From: Elephas maximus indicus
Taxonomy: Eukaryota > Chordata > Mammalia > Proboscidea > Elephantidae
DNA: 64,000 nt
Assembly: GCF_024166365.1 (NCBI RefSeq)
Contig: NC_064837.1
Span: 78,859,553-78,923,552, forward strand
Direction of reading: 5' to 3'
Positions 1 through 10,706 of the stretch are shown piece by piece. Both the position numbers and the translations under genes were made by a program. Within the stretch, counting starts at the first letter, position 1. Each line of letters starts with the position of its first letter. The notes under the pieces are model-generated. The model was not told where the DNA came from, did not search any database, and was given only the letters and a program-made list of their open reading frames with translations.

Positions 1-1133
1 TCCAACTCACAGAGACCCTATGCACAACAGAATGAAGCGCTGCCCAGTCCTGCATCATTCTTGCAATCATTGTTATACTTGAGCTCATCATTGCAGCCAC
101 TGTGTCAATCCACCTCGTTGAGGGTCTCCCTCATTTCCGCTGACCCTGTACTCTGCCAAGCATGATGTCCTTTTCCAGGGACTGATCCTTCCTGACAACA
201 TGTCCAAAGTATGTAAGATGCAGTCTCGCCATCCTTGCTTCTGAGGAGCATTCTGGTTGTACTTCTTCCAAAACAGATTTGTTCATTCTTTTGGCAGCCC
301 ACGATATATTCGATATTCTTTGCCAACACCACAATTCAAAGGCGTCAACTCTTCTTCGGTCTTCCTTATTCATTGTCCAGCTTTCACATGCATATGATAC
401 GATTGAAAATACCATAGCTTGGGTCAGGTGCACCTTAGTTTTCAAGGTGACATCTTTGCTTTACAACACTTTAAAGAGGTCCTTTAGGACAGATTTACCC
501 AAGGCAATGCGTTATTTGATTTCTTGACTGCTCCTTCCATGGCTGTTAATTGTGGATCCAAGTAAAATGGAAATCCTTGACAACTTCAGTCTTTTCTCTG
601 TTCATCATGATGTTGCTCATTGATCCAGTTGTGAGGATTTTTGTTTTCTTTATGTTGAGGTGCAATCCATACTGAAGGCTGTGGTCTTTGATCTTCATTA
701 GTAAGTGCTTCAAGTCCTCTTCACTTTCAACAAGCAAGGTTGTGTTACCTGCATAACGCAGTTTGTTAATGAGTCTTCCTCCAATTCTGATGCCCCGTTC
801 TTCTTCATATAGTCCAGCTTCTCAGATTATTTGCTCAGCATACAGATTCAATAGGTATGGTGAAAGAATACAACCGTGATGCACACCTTTCCTGAATTTA
901 AACCAATCCGTATCCCCTTGTTTTGTCCAAACAACTGCCTCTTGATCAACGTAAAGGCTCCTCATGAGCACAATGAAGCGGTCTGGAATTCCCATTCTTT
1001 GCAATGTTATCCATACTTTGTTATGATCCACACAGTCAGTAAAACACAGGTAAACATCCTCCTGGTATTCTGTGCTTTCAGCCAGGATCCGTGTGACATC
1101 AGCAATGATATTCCTGATTCCACCATATAGAAA
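1..1133 (-). mobile_element. RTE/BovB-like LINE fragment (reverse transcriptase to 3' end)
   Basis: Read on the minus strand, broken frames encode an RTE-type reverse transcriptase. The order is an N-terminal RT part around 1100-830 (including GCILSPYLLNLYAEQII), a palm/thumb part around 740-550 (SLQYGLHLNIKKTKILTTG), then the C-terminal part around 445-130 (CESWTMNKEDRRRVDAFELW). Frame shifts and stops separate the pieces, so it is dead. The left edge is the window edge and lies within about 25 nt of the usual element end. Related copies occur at 42840-43672 (plus strand) and 53830-54720 (minus strand). Family assignment is from remembered BovB/RTE protein motifs. Confidence 0.85.
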
Positions 1134-2151
1134 AAATAATTCTAAGTGGGTCAAATAGACCCAAAGAACTAAAACTTCAAAAATAAAATCTTATTAGGCT
1201 AGGCAGGGATTTCTTAGAATACAAAAAGCATAAACCATTAAAAAATATATGAACCATTAAAAAAGTAATAAATTAGACCATCAAAATTAAAAATGTTTGC
1301 TCTTTGAAAACAAAAAAGGCAAGCCACAGACTGGGAGAAAATGTATGCAAAACACGCATCTGAATATATTACACCCAGAATATAAAAAGAAAGACGACAG
1401 CTCTAAGATGACAAACACCAAAAAGGAAATAAGATTTGAACAGACACTGTACCACAGAAAACATGTGAACAGCAGACAGCCACATGAAAACACGCTCCAC
1501 ATCAACAGCCGTCAGGGAAATGCAAACTATAACCTCGAAGAACTCTCATTACACATACACCCCAAAAGCCAAACCCACTGCCACCGAGTTGATTCTGACT
1601 CACAGCAACCCTACAGAACAGAGCAGAGTTGCCTCATAGGGTTTTCAAGACTGTAATCTTTACAGAAGCAGACCACCACATCTTTCTCCTATGGAGCAGC
1701 TGGTAGTTTCAAACCACTGGCCAATCAGTAACTGAGCCCTTTAACCACTGTGCCACCAAGGCCACTTACACATACACTAGAGAGGCTAAAATTTAAAAGA
1801 CTGATAATATCAAGTGCTAGCAAGAATACAGAGCAACTGGAACTCTCATACATTGCTAGTGGGGATGCAAAATGGTACAGAAAGTTTTGAAAACAGTTGG
1901 CAATTTCATATAAAGATATGATCTAGCAATACCACTCCTAGGTGCTTACCTAGGAAAAATAAGCACATGTCCTGGAAAAAGACTTGTATGTTTTGTATGA
2001 ATGTTTGTATTACTCATATTCATAACAGCAAACAACTGGAACCCAAATGCCTATTAACTGGTGAATAAACAAACAAATGTGGTATACCTGTACAGTGGAA
2101 TACTATTCAGCCATAAAGAGGTACAAACTGCTGATTGTTTCATAAGTTATT
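1134..2151 (+). mobile_element. Old L1 ORF2 C-terminal / 3' fragment, split by an AfroSINE
   Basis: Plus-strand sequence resembles the end of mammalian L1 ORF2: a 'caaaattaaaaatgtttgctctttgaaaac' region near 1280, then the 'ggtacagaaagttttgaaaacagttggcaatttc' and 'aatactattcagccataaagag' regions near 1875-2120 that are typical of the L1 ORF2 tail. Heavily mutated. A minus-strand AfroSINE at 1561-1765 splits it. Confidence 0.65.
1561..1765 (-). mobile_element. AfroSINE with 12-bp target-site duplication
   Basis: Minus-strand AfroSINE: tRNA-like head at the right end (ccttggtggcacagtggtta on the minus strand), body and tail at the left. It is flanked by an exact direct repeat, ttacacatacac, at 1549-1560 and 1766-1777, so its limits are well defined. 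It lies inside an older L1 fragment. Confidence 0.9.
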
Positions 2152-2302
2152 AGCCCTGGTGGCGCAGTGATTAAGAGCTTGGCTGCTAACCAAAAGGTCA
2201 GCAGTTCAAATACAGTAGCTGCTCCTTTGAAACCCTATGGGGCTGTTCTACTCTGTCCTATAGGGTCACTATGAGTAGGCTAATCCACTTAACAACAACA
2301 GG
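2152..2302 (+). mobile_element. AfroSINE
   Basis: Starts with the characteristic head agccctggtggcgcagtgat, has the B-box-like ggtcagcagttcaaat, and ends in a ttaacaacaacagg tail. Plus strand. Confidence 0.9.
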
Positions 2303-3005
2303 TTCATAGGTATGAATAGATATATACCTTTGGATATTGGGACACAAAAACAGAAACACTAGGGTAGATGAAAGGCAGAACCCTTTGGTAGATGAAAGGG
2401 ATTTATTTATAGCTCCAAATGAGAAAAAGCTGCCAAGCAGAGCCACACACTTTGCACCCAAGGACAGGGTAACTGCAAGCTGGAATTGTAGGAGGCAGCT
2501 TATGCATGGCAAGCAGGGTAGGGTTAGCTAGGTTTTCCTGGCTGCCTGTGGACTGCGTATTTTGAATAATTCTGCAGGCCCAAAGAAGGGACCATCTCTG
2601 GGTGTTAGGCATCTAGTGGCCTCTGTGTGTTGTAACCCAGGAGTGTTAGAGCCTAAAAGTTTTTAGTTATCTCAAAACTGAGTCAAGATAGTACTTGTGA
2701 AATAGTATATTACAACTGATTCCTTGGTGTCCTGACATCAGTTTTGAGCTTGATTATTTGGGGTATTTGGGTGGCCCACAGGGTTAATAAGTCTTCCACG
2801 AAATAAGGCAAAAGTCACCCTATACAGTGAAGAAAACATTTTATTATGAGATTAAAAAGGAGGAAAACCAGTAGATGTGTAAGAAATACATGTAGGTCAA
2901 GCTGTAGCCAAGTTCCCCATTTATATGGCATTAGCCAGGAAAACAGCAAGACTATAGGATAAAACATGTTGACAGGAGACAACAGTCATAATAATAACGA
3001 TTATA
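2303..3005. other. Unassigned stretch
   Basis: No gene or repeat family recognised. A short direct repeat (ggtagatgaaaggcagaaccc / ggtagatgaaaggg) lies near 2364-2400. Short open frames here show no recognisable protein. Confidence 0.3.
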
Positions 3006-3009
3006 ATGG

Positions 3010-3205
3010 TGATGGCTAACGTTTTTTGTTGTTGAGAATGTACACAGCAAAACATACATCGCTTCAACAATCTCTACGTGTCCCATTCAGTGACACTGAT
3101 TACATTCTTCAAATTGTGCAACCACTCTCGCCCTCCTTTTCCGGATTGTCCCTCTCTAATTAACATACACTCACTACTCCATAGGTTTCCTATCTTTACA
3201 GAATG
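3010..3205. repeat. Unnamed interspersed repeat, copy 1 (pair with 6412-6780)
   Basis: Contains acagcaaaacatacatc, cagtgacactgattacat and ttgtgcaaccactctc. Each has a close match, in the same order and orientation, in the copy beginning at 6412. I cannot name the family; an L1 UTR is possible. Confidence 0.6.
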
Positions 3206-5990
3206 GCACACATAGTACTAACGTCTGCAACATTTCCCTTTAGGTGCTGGAGTGTACAGGTGTACGTTGTAGGAGACAGCAAAGAGCATACAAGGATCAT
3301 GTGCTAAGCAAACAGCAAGCTCAAAAAACGTAACAGAATCCCTAATATCAAGGGAAGAAAAGCAATAAATGTCCCATGTCCAATCTGTAAGCATCTTCGG
3401 AGACGCAGCACGTATGCATCGCTGGAGCAGTGGTCTTAGTGTCCAAAGTGAAGTCATTTCTGGCACGAGTTCAGGGAACCCTTCCCATGTAGCAATCCTT
3501 TCAGGTTTCTGTGGGTCATACTTTTGTGCCTCTATGGTTACATATTGGTTTTGAGCCGCTTGTAAAATTTGAAGCCAGCGTTGGGCCTGGGAGCTCAATT
3601 TTCAGATATCTTTTCATTCAAGGGGCTTGCTGGTACACAGCTGGCAGAAGCATTGCTGAGATCTCTGATGTTCACTGTAAGCTGAACAAAGTGCTGGAAG
3701 GTGATTGGCACAATTAAAGTCCCGCTTGATGGTAGCTGAATCTAAGAGTTAGTTCCCAACAGTCCAAGGTTTTGCTCAGATAAGCAATGAGTGTGGCTCT
3801 TCTGCAAATGGGTTTTAAGTCATGTGGTCACCACTGGATATACTCCAGGGGTGAGGGTGGGCGGTGAAGAGTTGGGGGGGATGGGGTTTCTCTTTACTCC
3901 AATTATATTTATAAATACCTTCCTCTGGAGAGCTTCAAATCAGTATTATCAGGGTTAGGGACCTTCCCCATGGCAATGGTTGTATGATTTAAGGACTGTG
4001 AGCTTAAATTGGGTTTGAATTAACCCCCCACTGGGCCATTGTTATACTATGGGTGCTTTCCCTATACCCCTGAGGATCAGGCTTTTTGTTGCAACACAGG
4101 TACACACGGAACACAGCAAAAGATTGCTGACCCCACAGCCCAGAGGTTGGCAGGTCTAAACCACCCTCTGCTAACTATCACCATGCAGACTTTCCAAGCT
4201 TTTCTTTTTCCTCTCCTCTTGTTTTGAATTTCTAGCTGCCTAAAGCTGAGGTTTAGAGTTTCTGTCTCCATCCAGTAATTCAGAGTGCAGACCTTCTATG
4301 GGAGTACAGAGAAAGTGGGGAGGTGGGACCTCTGACATCTCTCTTTCCAAGGCTTCTCAGTCCACCTCTGAGTGGTGAGGGGTTTTCACTTAAGGGTGCT
4401 ATACAGCTTCTCTCTGAGGACAGCAAGGTTAGTCACCTTATCTGAAATGTTAGTCCCTTCACACTTAATAAGGCTCAAGCACACTGGCTATGGGTCTTGC
4501 AATGTTAACCAACTAGATAGCTTTGACAGGTGTTCTGGAGGGTGCAAGGATGAGATAGACATCCCCTTTCCCTCTTTGGATTAAACACTGGGGCGCACTA
4601 AGAGGCTCAGCTGGGAGTAATATTTACATGGTAATTAAAATAAAAATTTTGAATACATATTTAACAAAAAATAATTTAATAAGGGGCACAGCGAGTGGGA
4701 CGTGGAGGATATCAAAACCTAAAGCTGAAAGGAAGTAGCAGTATTTTTAGAAACTTAGAAATAAACAGCAGAAGAGCGAGCTAAAAGATTGGAAGACAGA
4801 TGCCTCTGTGGAGTGAGAATTACAGCTAGAAAGGGGTCTACCTTTTTATTTAATTTTAGTCTTTGTACGTCTTTATGATTTTTAAAAGCTAGTTATACAT
4901 CATAAAAATAGAAATGCGAGTGGAAAGATTCGCCATCCAAAGAAGTGAAAGTTCTTCTGAGCCTGAGAGCCTGCCAGCGCATGCCCTTAATGCCCTCCAG
5001 AAACTAGTGGGCCAGCTGTCTGCAGAGCTCGTCCAATTAGACAGTCATGGTGGACCCATTCCTATCCCACTGAAGACCAACCATAGGTCAAGTCAGTCCT
5101 ACCAAGGCATTTCATATCACTCCATATATTTCATACCAGCCAGACACTGTTAACACAATCTGCTGACCAAGGTCCAGGTCTACATGATAACTATGCCTGG
5201 TAGATTGCCACCAGGGTCTACCAGGCAGGCTTCAGTATTAACCTCCTGAAAGAACAGAGCACCAGTCTGTAATTCCGATCATGCTAGGCTACACCATCCC
5301 TTCTGGAAGGATGAGAGAGGGAGCGTGGGTTCTACAGAGCATAGAACAGAGCCCAGTCTGCACACAGGTGGATATGAATGGGTATACAGAGAAAACGTTT
5401 ATGCAAAGACATAAAATAACAAATCCACACAGCTTTCTGTTGATCAAAGTCACTCTTCACATTATAACTTCATTTTTTTTAACGACATTTCCCACTTACG
5501 TCTAATAGGCCGGTATTTAAATGTGAGTCTAAAACAAATTCCACTGTCATACAAATGATTTGGGATTATTTGTTCTTTCGGATTATCTACACCATATTCA
5601 TGGGAATAAGTGGGATATATATGCATATATGAATATATACGTGTCATATATGAATATTCATACATATTTGAATATATAGTATATTTAATCTCACCAGTGT
5701 CTCACTAAGCATTATCAGTCCTAATATAATGAATTCCTGTGATGTTCAAGTCATGTTTTTCCATAAACCTAAAATCCCGTTTTAATTTACTTGCTTATAC
5801 TGAGCCTTAGGCAGTCTCCCTTAGGTAGTAGTCTCTACACTACAGCTCTTTATCAACGTTGACGTTACAAAAGAACTAAGAGAGAAAGCAGTTAAATGAT
5901 TTTTACTGTATCGGGTTTTGTTTCTGTTGTTATTGTTAACAGTAATCTCTGTGCATAAAAAAGAAACACACTGACAGGGAACTGAAAATA
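3206..5990. other. Unassigned intergenic DNA
   Basis: No gene, RNA or confident repeat seen. A weak 79-codon open frame at 4914-5153 has no recognised motif. An AT-rich run with interrupted palindromes (gatatatatgcatatatg, tgaatattcatacata) lies at about 5607-5690. Confidence 0.3.
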
Positions 5991-6138
5991 CCTGGTGGTG
6001 TGGTGGTTAAGAGCTACAGCTGCTAACTAAAAGGTCAGCAGTTGAAATTCACCAGGCACTCCCTGGGAACCCTGTGGGGCACTTCTATTCTGTTGCTGGG
6101 TCGGAATCAACTCGATGGCAACTGGTTTGGTTTTTTCT
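5991..6138 (+). mobile_element. AfroSINE
   Basis: Head cctggtggtgtggtggttaa, B-box-like aaggtcagcagttgaaattc, and the diagnostic tail tcggaatcaactcgatggca. Plus strand. Confidence 0.92.
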
Positions 6139-6223
6139 GCTATGCATAGAGAAAATGCTGATATCTACATCCTTCAGGAAAAATTCCGGTTGTTACAATC
6201 AGTCACTGTATGTTGCACCTGAA

Positions 6224-6383
6224 CTCCATCCTGGGTACTGTTTACTGCTCAGGTCTGAAACTACAAAGGAGGAGATCTACCCTAAACAAGTAAACAACCT
6301 ACACTCCAACCTGGGTACTGTTCACTGCTCAGGTCTGAAACTAGAAGAGGAGGAGATCTACCCTAAACAAGTAAACATAGTAA
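6224..6383. repeat. 80-bp imperfect tandem duplication (two units)
   Basis: Units start at 6224 and 6304. Both contain ctgggtactg, ctgctcaggtctgaaacta, then ggaggagatctaccctaaac, followed by aagtaaaca. Only a few substitutions separate them. No known repeat recognised. Confidence 0.85.
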
Positions 6384-6411
6384 CATTTGACTGATTTTGT
6401 TTTTGTTTAGT

Positions 6412-6780
6412 ATTATTTTGTTGTTGCGTTGAGATTATGTACAGCAAAACATACACAGATTGAACAATTTCTACAGTACCATTTAGTGACACTGATTACA
6501 TCCCGTGAGTTGTGCAACCATTCTCACAGTCCTTTTCAGAGTTTTTCCTCCTCCATTAATATAAACTCATTACCCTGTAAGGTTCCTATCTAACCTTTCA
6601 AGTTGCTATTGTCACTTTGATCCCATACGGATAGTTCTTAAAAGAGCAAAATGCTCAAGGCAGAACTTTTGTACTAGTTAAGCTGAGATATTGTCTTAAG
6701 GCAGCTTCAGGGGATATTTCCGGTTTAAGATTTAAAGGTTTAAAGAGTATCTCAGGGCAATGTAGAAGGTCCATGGTGCA
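6412..6780. repeat. Unnamed interspersed repeat, copy 2 (pair with 3010-3205)
   Basis: Shares acagcaaaacatacac, tagtgacactgattacat and gttgtgcaaccattctca with the copy at 3010. It extends further to about 6780 (cttaaaagagcaaaatgctc). Family not named. Confidence 0.55.
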
Positions 6781-6839
6781 TGAGAATTTAAAAAATTCTG
6801 TTCTATATTTTCCCCCTTTTGATCAAAATTCTTCTGTAG

Positions 6840-7795
6840 AAGAAATCAGTCTTTCTCCATTAAGTATAATATTGACTTCCGGCTTTTCATGTATGTCCTG
6901 AATTATACTGAGGAAATTCCCTTCTTCTCCAGTCTTCTTCAGGGTTTTCATCAAAAAAAGACTGTTGGATTTTATCAAATGCTTTTTCTGCATCCAGAGA
7001 TGACAAGTAGTTCTTTTCCTTTGTTCCTTTCATGTGGTGTATTACATTGATGAATTTTCTAATGTTGAACTATCCCTACATTCCTGGAATAAATCCCACT
7101 TGGTTGTGGTGTATGACTCTTTTAATATGCTGTTGAATTCTGTTCGCTAGTATTTTGTTGAGGTTTTTTGCATCTATGAGATACTGGCCTGTAGTTTTTT
7201 CTTATGGTGTCTTTATCTGGATTGGGTATCAGGGTTACATTTGCTTCACAAAATGAATTAGGTAGTAGTTCTTCCTTCTTTATCTTTTGGAAGAGTTTAA
7301 ACAGTATCAGTGTTAATTCTTCTCTAAATGTTTGGTAGAATTCCCCAGTGAAGCCATCTGGTCAAAGATTTTTGTCGTTGTTGGGAGGTTTCTGATCACT
7401 GATGCAATCTTCACTTGTTGTAAGTCTACTGAGACTTTCTATTTCCTCTTGAGTCAGTGTGGGTAGGCTGTGTGCGTCTAATAATTTCTTTACTTTGTCT
7501 AGGTTATCCAGTTTGTTGCCACACAGTTTTTTCATAATATTCTGTCATAATTCTCTTTATTTCTAATGGGTCAGTTGTAATGTCCCTGCTTTATTTTGGT
7601 TATTTGCATCTTTTCTCTTCCTTTCTTTGTCTGTCCAGCCAAAGGTTTGTCAATTTTATTGATCTTTCCAAAGCAACAACTTCTGCTTTTATTGATTCTA
7701 TAGTTTTTTGTTCTCGATTTTATTTATTTCTGCTCTGCTCTTCATTTACTGTTCTAAGCTTTAGTGTTACTTGTTTCTTAATGCAAGCCTTGTAG
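6840..7795 (-). mobile_element. L1 ORF2 fragment, minus strand
   Basis: The plus strand reads as the reverse complement of an L1 reverse transcriptase region, for example around 6955-7200 (tgttggattttatcaaatgc, ttcctggaataaatcccact), a pattern common to old mammalian L1s. No long frame survives. Confidence 0.75.
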
Positions 7796-9691
7796 AAAAA
7801 ATTTAAATGTTCAAAAGAATCATTTTCACAGATATTTTTAAAGACAATTAGAACACTTTCATAAAGTATCATTTTCATAAAATATCATATACTTAGTTCT
7901 ATCCCTCAGAATCTTTGCATATTCTACATGTATACATCCAAAGTTAATAACAAATTAAGAAAGAATAAATGCTTTCAAATCACTTCTTACCAATTTACAA
8001 TACATTTATTAGGTGCTTATCATATCCCAAGTAATGTGCTAGTTCTGGGATATAAACATGAATAGATATGGTTTTAGCTCTCAGAATTTAATGCCATATG
8101 AACATGTTCATTTTAAATAAAAAAATATTTTACACCATCACGCATTACTAATTCATGAATCTCTCTCCAGTTCCTTTTTCCCAAAATACATGTTCATGTA
8201 ATATTACTTCCAAAAAATCGTATGATGCCTGCCATATTTTTCTTAAAAACACCTGGGTGTTGTGATTTTCCCAATCTCCTTGGTACGTCTTCATCGATTT
8301 ATCCTCTAATTCCTTTTTCCATTCAAAAGATAAAACTAAATATCACTCTTTTCAAATTAAAGACAAAAATAATTTCCTTCTCTCTCTGCTCTGGAGAATG
8401 AAAGTATCAATTTACTAAACATTTTACTCCTTCCTCCTCATGTGAAAAAATTGATAAAGATATTGTAAAAAGAGCATTGCTTTCCATACAAGACTGGGTT
8501 CAAATCTTGATGTGATACTTAATGTGTACCACTGAAAAACGGGCTTTACCTTCCTGCTTCTAAGTTCTCTCATCTATAAAAAGGGAATAATAAAGTCAAA
8601 CTCGGCATCTTTAAGAGAAAGGATTAAATATAATAAATGTTAAAGTCCACCACAGTCCTGGGTATACAGTAGGCACAAAATTAACGTTCATTCTTCTCCC
8701 CTCCCTATATCTCTCCAAAATTTTTATGTCCTTTTGTTTCACTACAATTTATCATCACTCATTATAGGAATTTACATAACAGAACTAGAAGAGAGCACCA
8801 CTTAATACATAAACAGCACACTCTCCATAGAGACAGTCTTCAGCTGGTGAAGTAAATAACAATTCATGATTTTTTATGGATTTATGACTCACACTGAACT
8901 GAAACCAAAGTTATTCTCCATGTAACTAACTGCGTTTGGCTCCTAAATGCCAAACTTATATTATTTTGGCACTTCAATGTGTGGCTCCAAGAATATTAAT
9001 CATTGTTCTTTGAGTCAGGTCCAGACAAGAGACATAGATTTGGAAGTTTTATAAGACTTGTTCTTATACCATCATAAAATGGAAAGAAACTTAAAAAGTT
9101 GCCTAGGTTAAGTCTCAAGTAAAATATCACAAGTATTCAAAACAGATGATTTATTTTTCATAGTCTGGTCAAGTTTATTTATCCTTCTAAGAAACAACAT
9201 GCTTTTATTCATATCTAATTACATGTTTTATTAATGCAGGTGAATATAGGAAAAACAGTCTATCAAGTTCTTCTTCAGAGAAATTATTTTTCCAATTTGA
9301 GGAAAACTTTAAAAGTCACCTTTCTCTTTTCTTTTCCAGGCTAAATAATTCCAGCTCCTTCAGTTTTTCTTCACAGCGCCTGCCTTAAATTTTTTCCCTA
9401 GTTTTTTCTGACCTCTTTGGGTTTCTTGACATTTTACTAACATCTGAAAGATTATAATTTCTAGGAAATAACTAGAGAAATGCATCTTAGCACTAGAGCA
9501 GCTTTTTCTATTCATGAAAAAATGGTGACCCCTTGTCCCATGGAAATGCTTGCAAGTTCATCAGAGAGATGTTCTGAGGGAACTGGGTTCCACATAGTTG
9601 GCAAAAGAAACTATGTGATTATTGTAGAGACCTTACAATCATACCTTTTAATCAAATCAGCAGTTAGTAAATTAAGTACTTTGAGGCTATG
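7796..9691. other. Mostly unassigned intergenic DNA downstream of RP1
   Basis: A-T rich single-copy-looking sequence. The only repeat I recognise is a MIR at about 8470-8690. No coding frame of note. Confidence 0.35.
8470..8690 (+). mobile_element. MIR SINE (ancient)
   Basis: The sequence follows the MIR order: ctgggttcaaatc, then ttctctcatctataaaaag, then agagaaaggattaaa and the tail gtcctgggtatacagtaggc. Diverged, as expected for an ancient mammal-wide element. Confidence 0.6.
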
Positions 9692-10304
9692 TGTCTTAGT
9701 TACCTTGTGCTGCTATAACAGAAATACCACAAGGGGGTGGCTTTAACAAACAGAAATTTATTTTCTCATAGGTTAGGAGGCTAGAAGTTCTAATTTGATG
9801 TGTCAGCTCTAGGCTTTCTCTGTTTGTTGGCTCTGGGGGAAGGTCCTCTTCAGCTTGTTTCCTGGTTCCTTGGAGATCTCCATGTGGCTTGGAATCAATC
9901 TTCCCCTATCTCCTACCTCTGCTTACTCTCTCTGCTCACTTGTTTGCTTTTTTAAATCTCTTTTATACCTCAAAAGAGATTAATTCAAGATACACCCTTC
10001 ACTATCCTGCCTCGTTAACATAAACAAAGACAACACATTCTCAAATGGGATTATAACCACAGGCATACAAAAAAAAAAAAACCAAACCCATTGCCATCAA
10101 GTTGCTTCCGACTCATAGTGACCCTATAGGACAGGGTAGAACTGCCCCACAGGGTTTCCAAGGAGCAGCTGCTGGATTTGAACTGCCGACCTTTTGGTTG
10201 GCAGCCACAGCTCTTAAACACTGCACCACCAGGGCTCCAACGACAGGCACAGAGGTTAGGATTTACAACTCTTACTTTGGGGGGACACAATCCAATTCAG
10301 AACA
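9692..10304 (-). mobile_element. Solo ERVL/MaLR-like LTR with 5-bp TSD, split by an AfroSINE
   Basis: On the minus strand the LTR starts TGTTCTGAATTGGATTGTG and ends ...AACTAAGACA. It is bounded by the exact 5-bp repeat ctatg (9687-9691 and 10305-10309). Its terminal part matches the LTRs at 24517-24998 and 54721-55221 (tttctgttatagcagcac), so all three are one family. An AfroSINE interrupts it at 10069-10240. It lies directly downstream of the RP1 3' UTR in the same orientation. Confidence 0.8.
10069..10240 (-). mobile_element. AfroSINE inside the LTR
   Basis: Minus-strand AfroSINE: poly(A)-like tail at the left, then ttccgactcatagtgaccct, with the head agggctcc at the right. Imperfect flanking direct repeats ccacaggcatac (10057) and cgacaggcacag (10241). 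Confidence 0.9.
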
Positions 10305-10318
10305 CTATGTATATCCCA

Positions 10319-10324
10319 TTTATT
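10319..10324 (-). terminator. RP1: Candidate RP1 polyadenylation signal AATAAA
   Basis: First AATAAA on the minus strand after the RP1 stop, about 383 nt downstream. No AATAAA or ATTAAA was seen between. The GT-rich sequence expected just beyond a cleavage site would fall at the start of the LTR at 10304 and below (gaattggattgtgtcc). Position is plausible; use is unproven. Confidence 0.4.
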
Positions 10325-10706
10325 CATTAATACATTCAACTTGCATTTTGTACTGAGCTAGCAACATATAAAAGGAAAGAAAAAGAATACAAAAGTCTTG
10401 TCTTTGTGGCATTTATGTTGCCTAAGAAAAAATGCAGACACATAAAATTATATAAGTTCAGGAAAAAAACATACAGAAACAATTGCAAAATAACAGAATA
10501 GAAACTTAAACCATAATTGCTGAGAAAATGAAGAACAGGTGACTAACAAAAGTCAAATTGGATTATCCAAGGACAAGTTTTCTAGGGTAGGCCCATCTTG
10601 AAGCAGCAGAGGTAAATTCTTACAGGGCTAGTCTGTACCCTATTCCATGTGCTTCATCGTGTTACAAAAAAAGATGTATCGATGGAGGACTATGCTGACG
10701 CTTCAA
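10325..10706 (-). other. RP1: Inferred RP1 3' untranslated region
   Basis: Sequence between the RP1 stop (10707-10709) and the first AATAAA. It contains no recognised repeat. The assignment rests only on these two signals. Confidence 0.4.

Noticed and set aside
4914-5153. 79-codon frame that looks protein-like (LQKLVGQLSAELVQLDSHGG)
   Set aside because: No family recognised, no splice or promoter context, and surrounded by unassigned DNA. Possibly chance or an unrecognised pseudogene.
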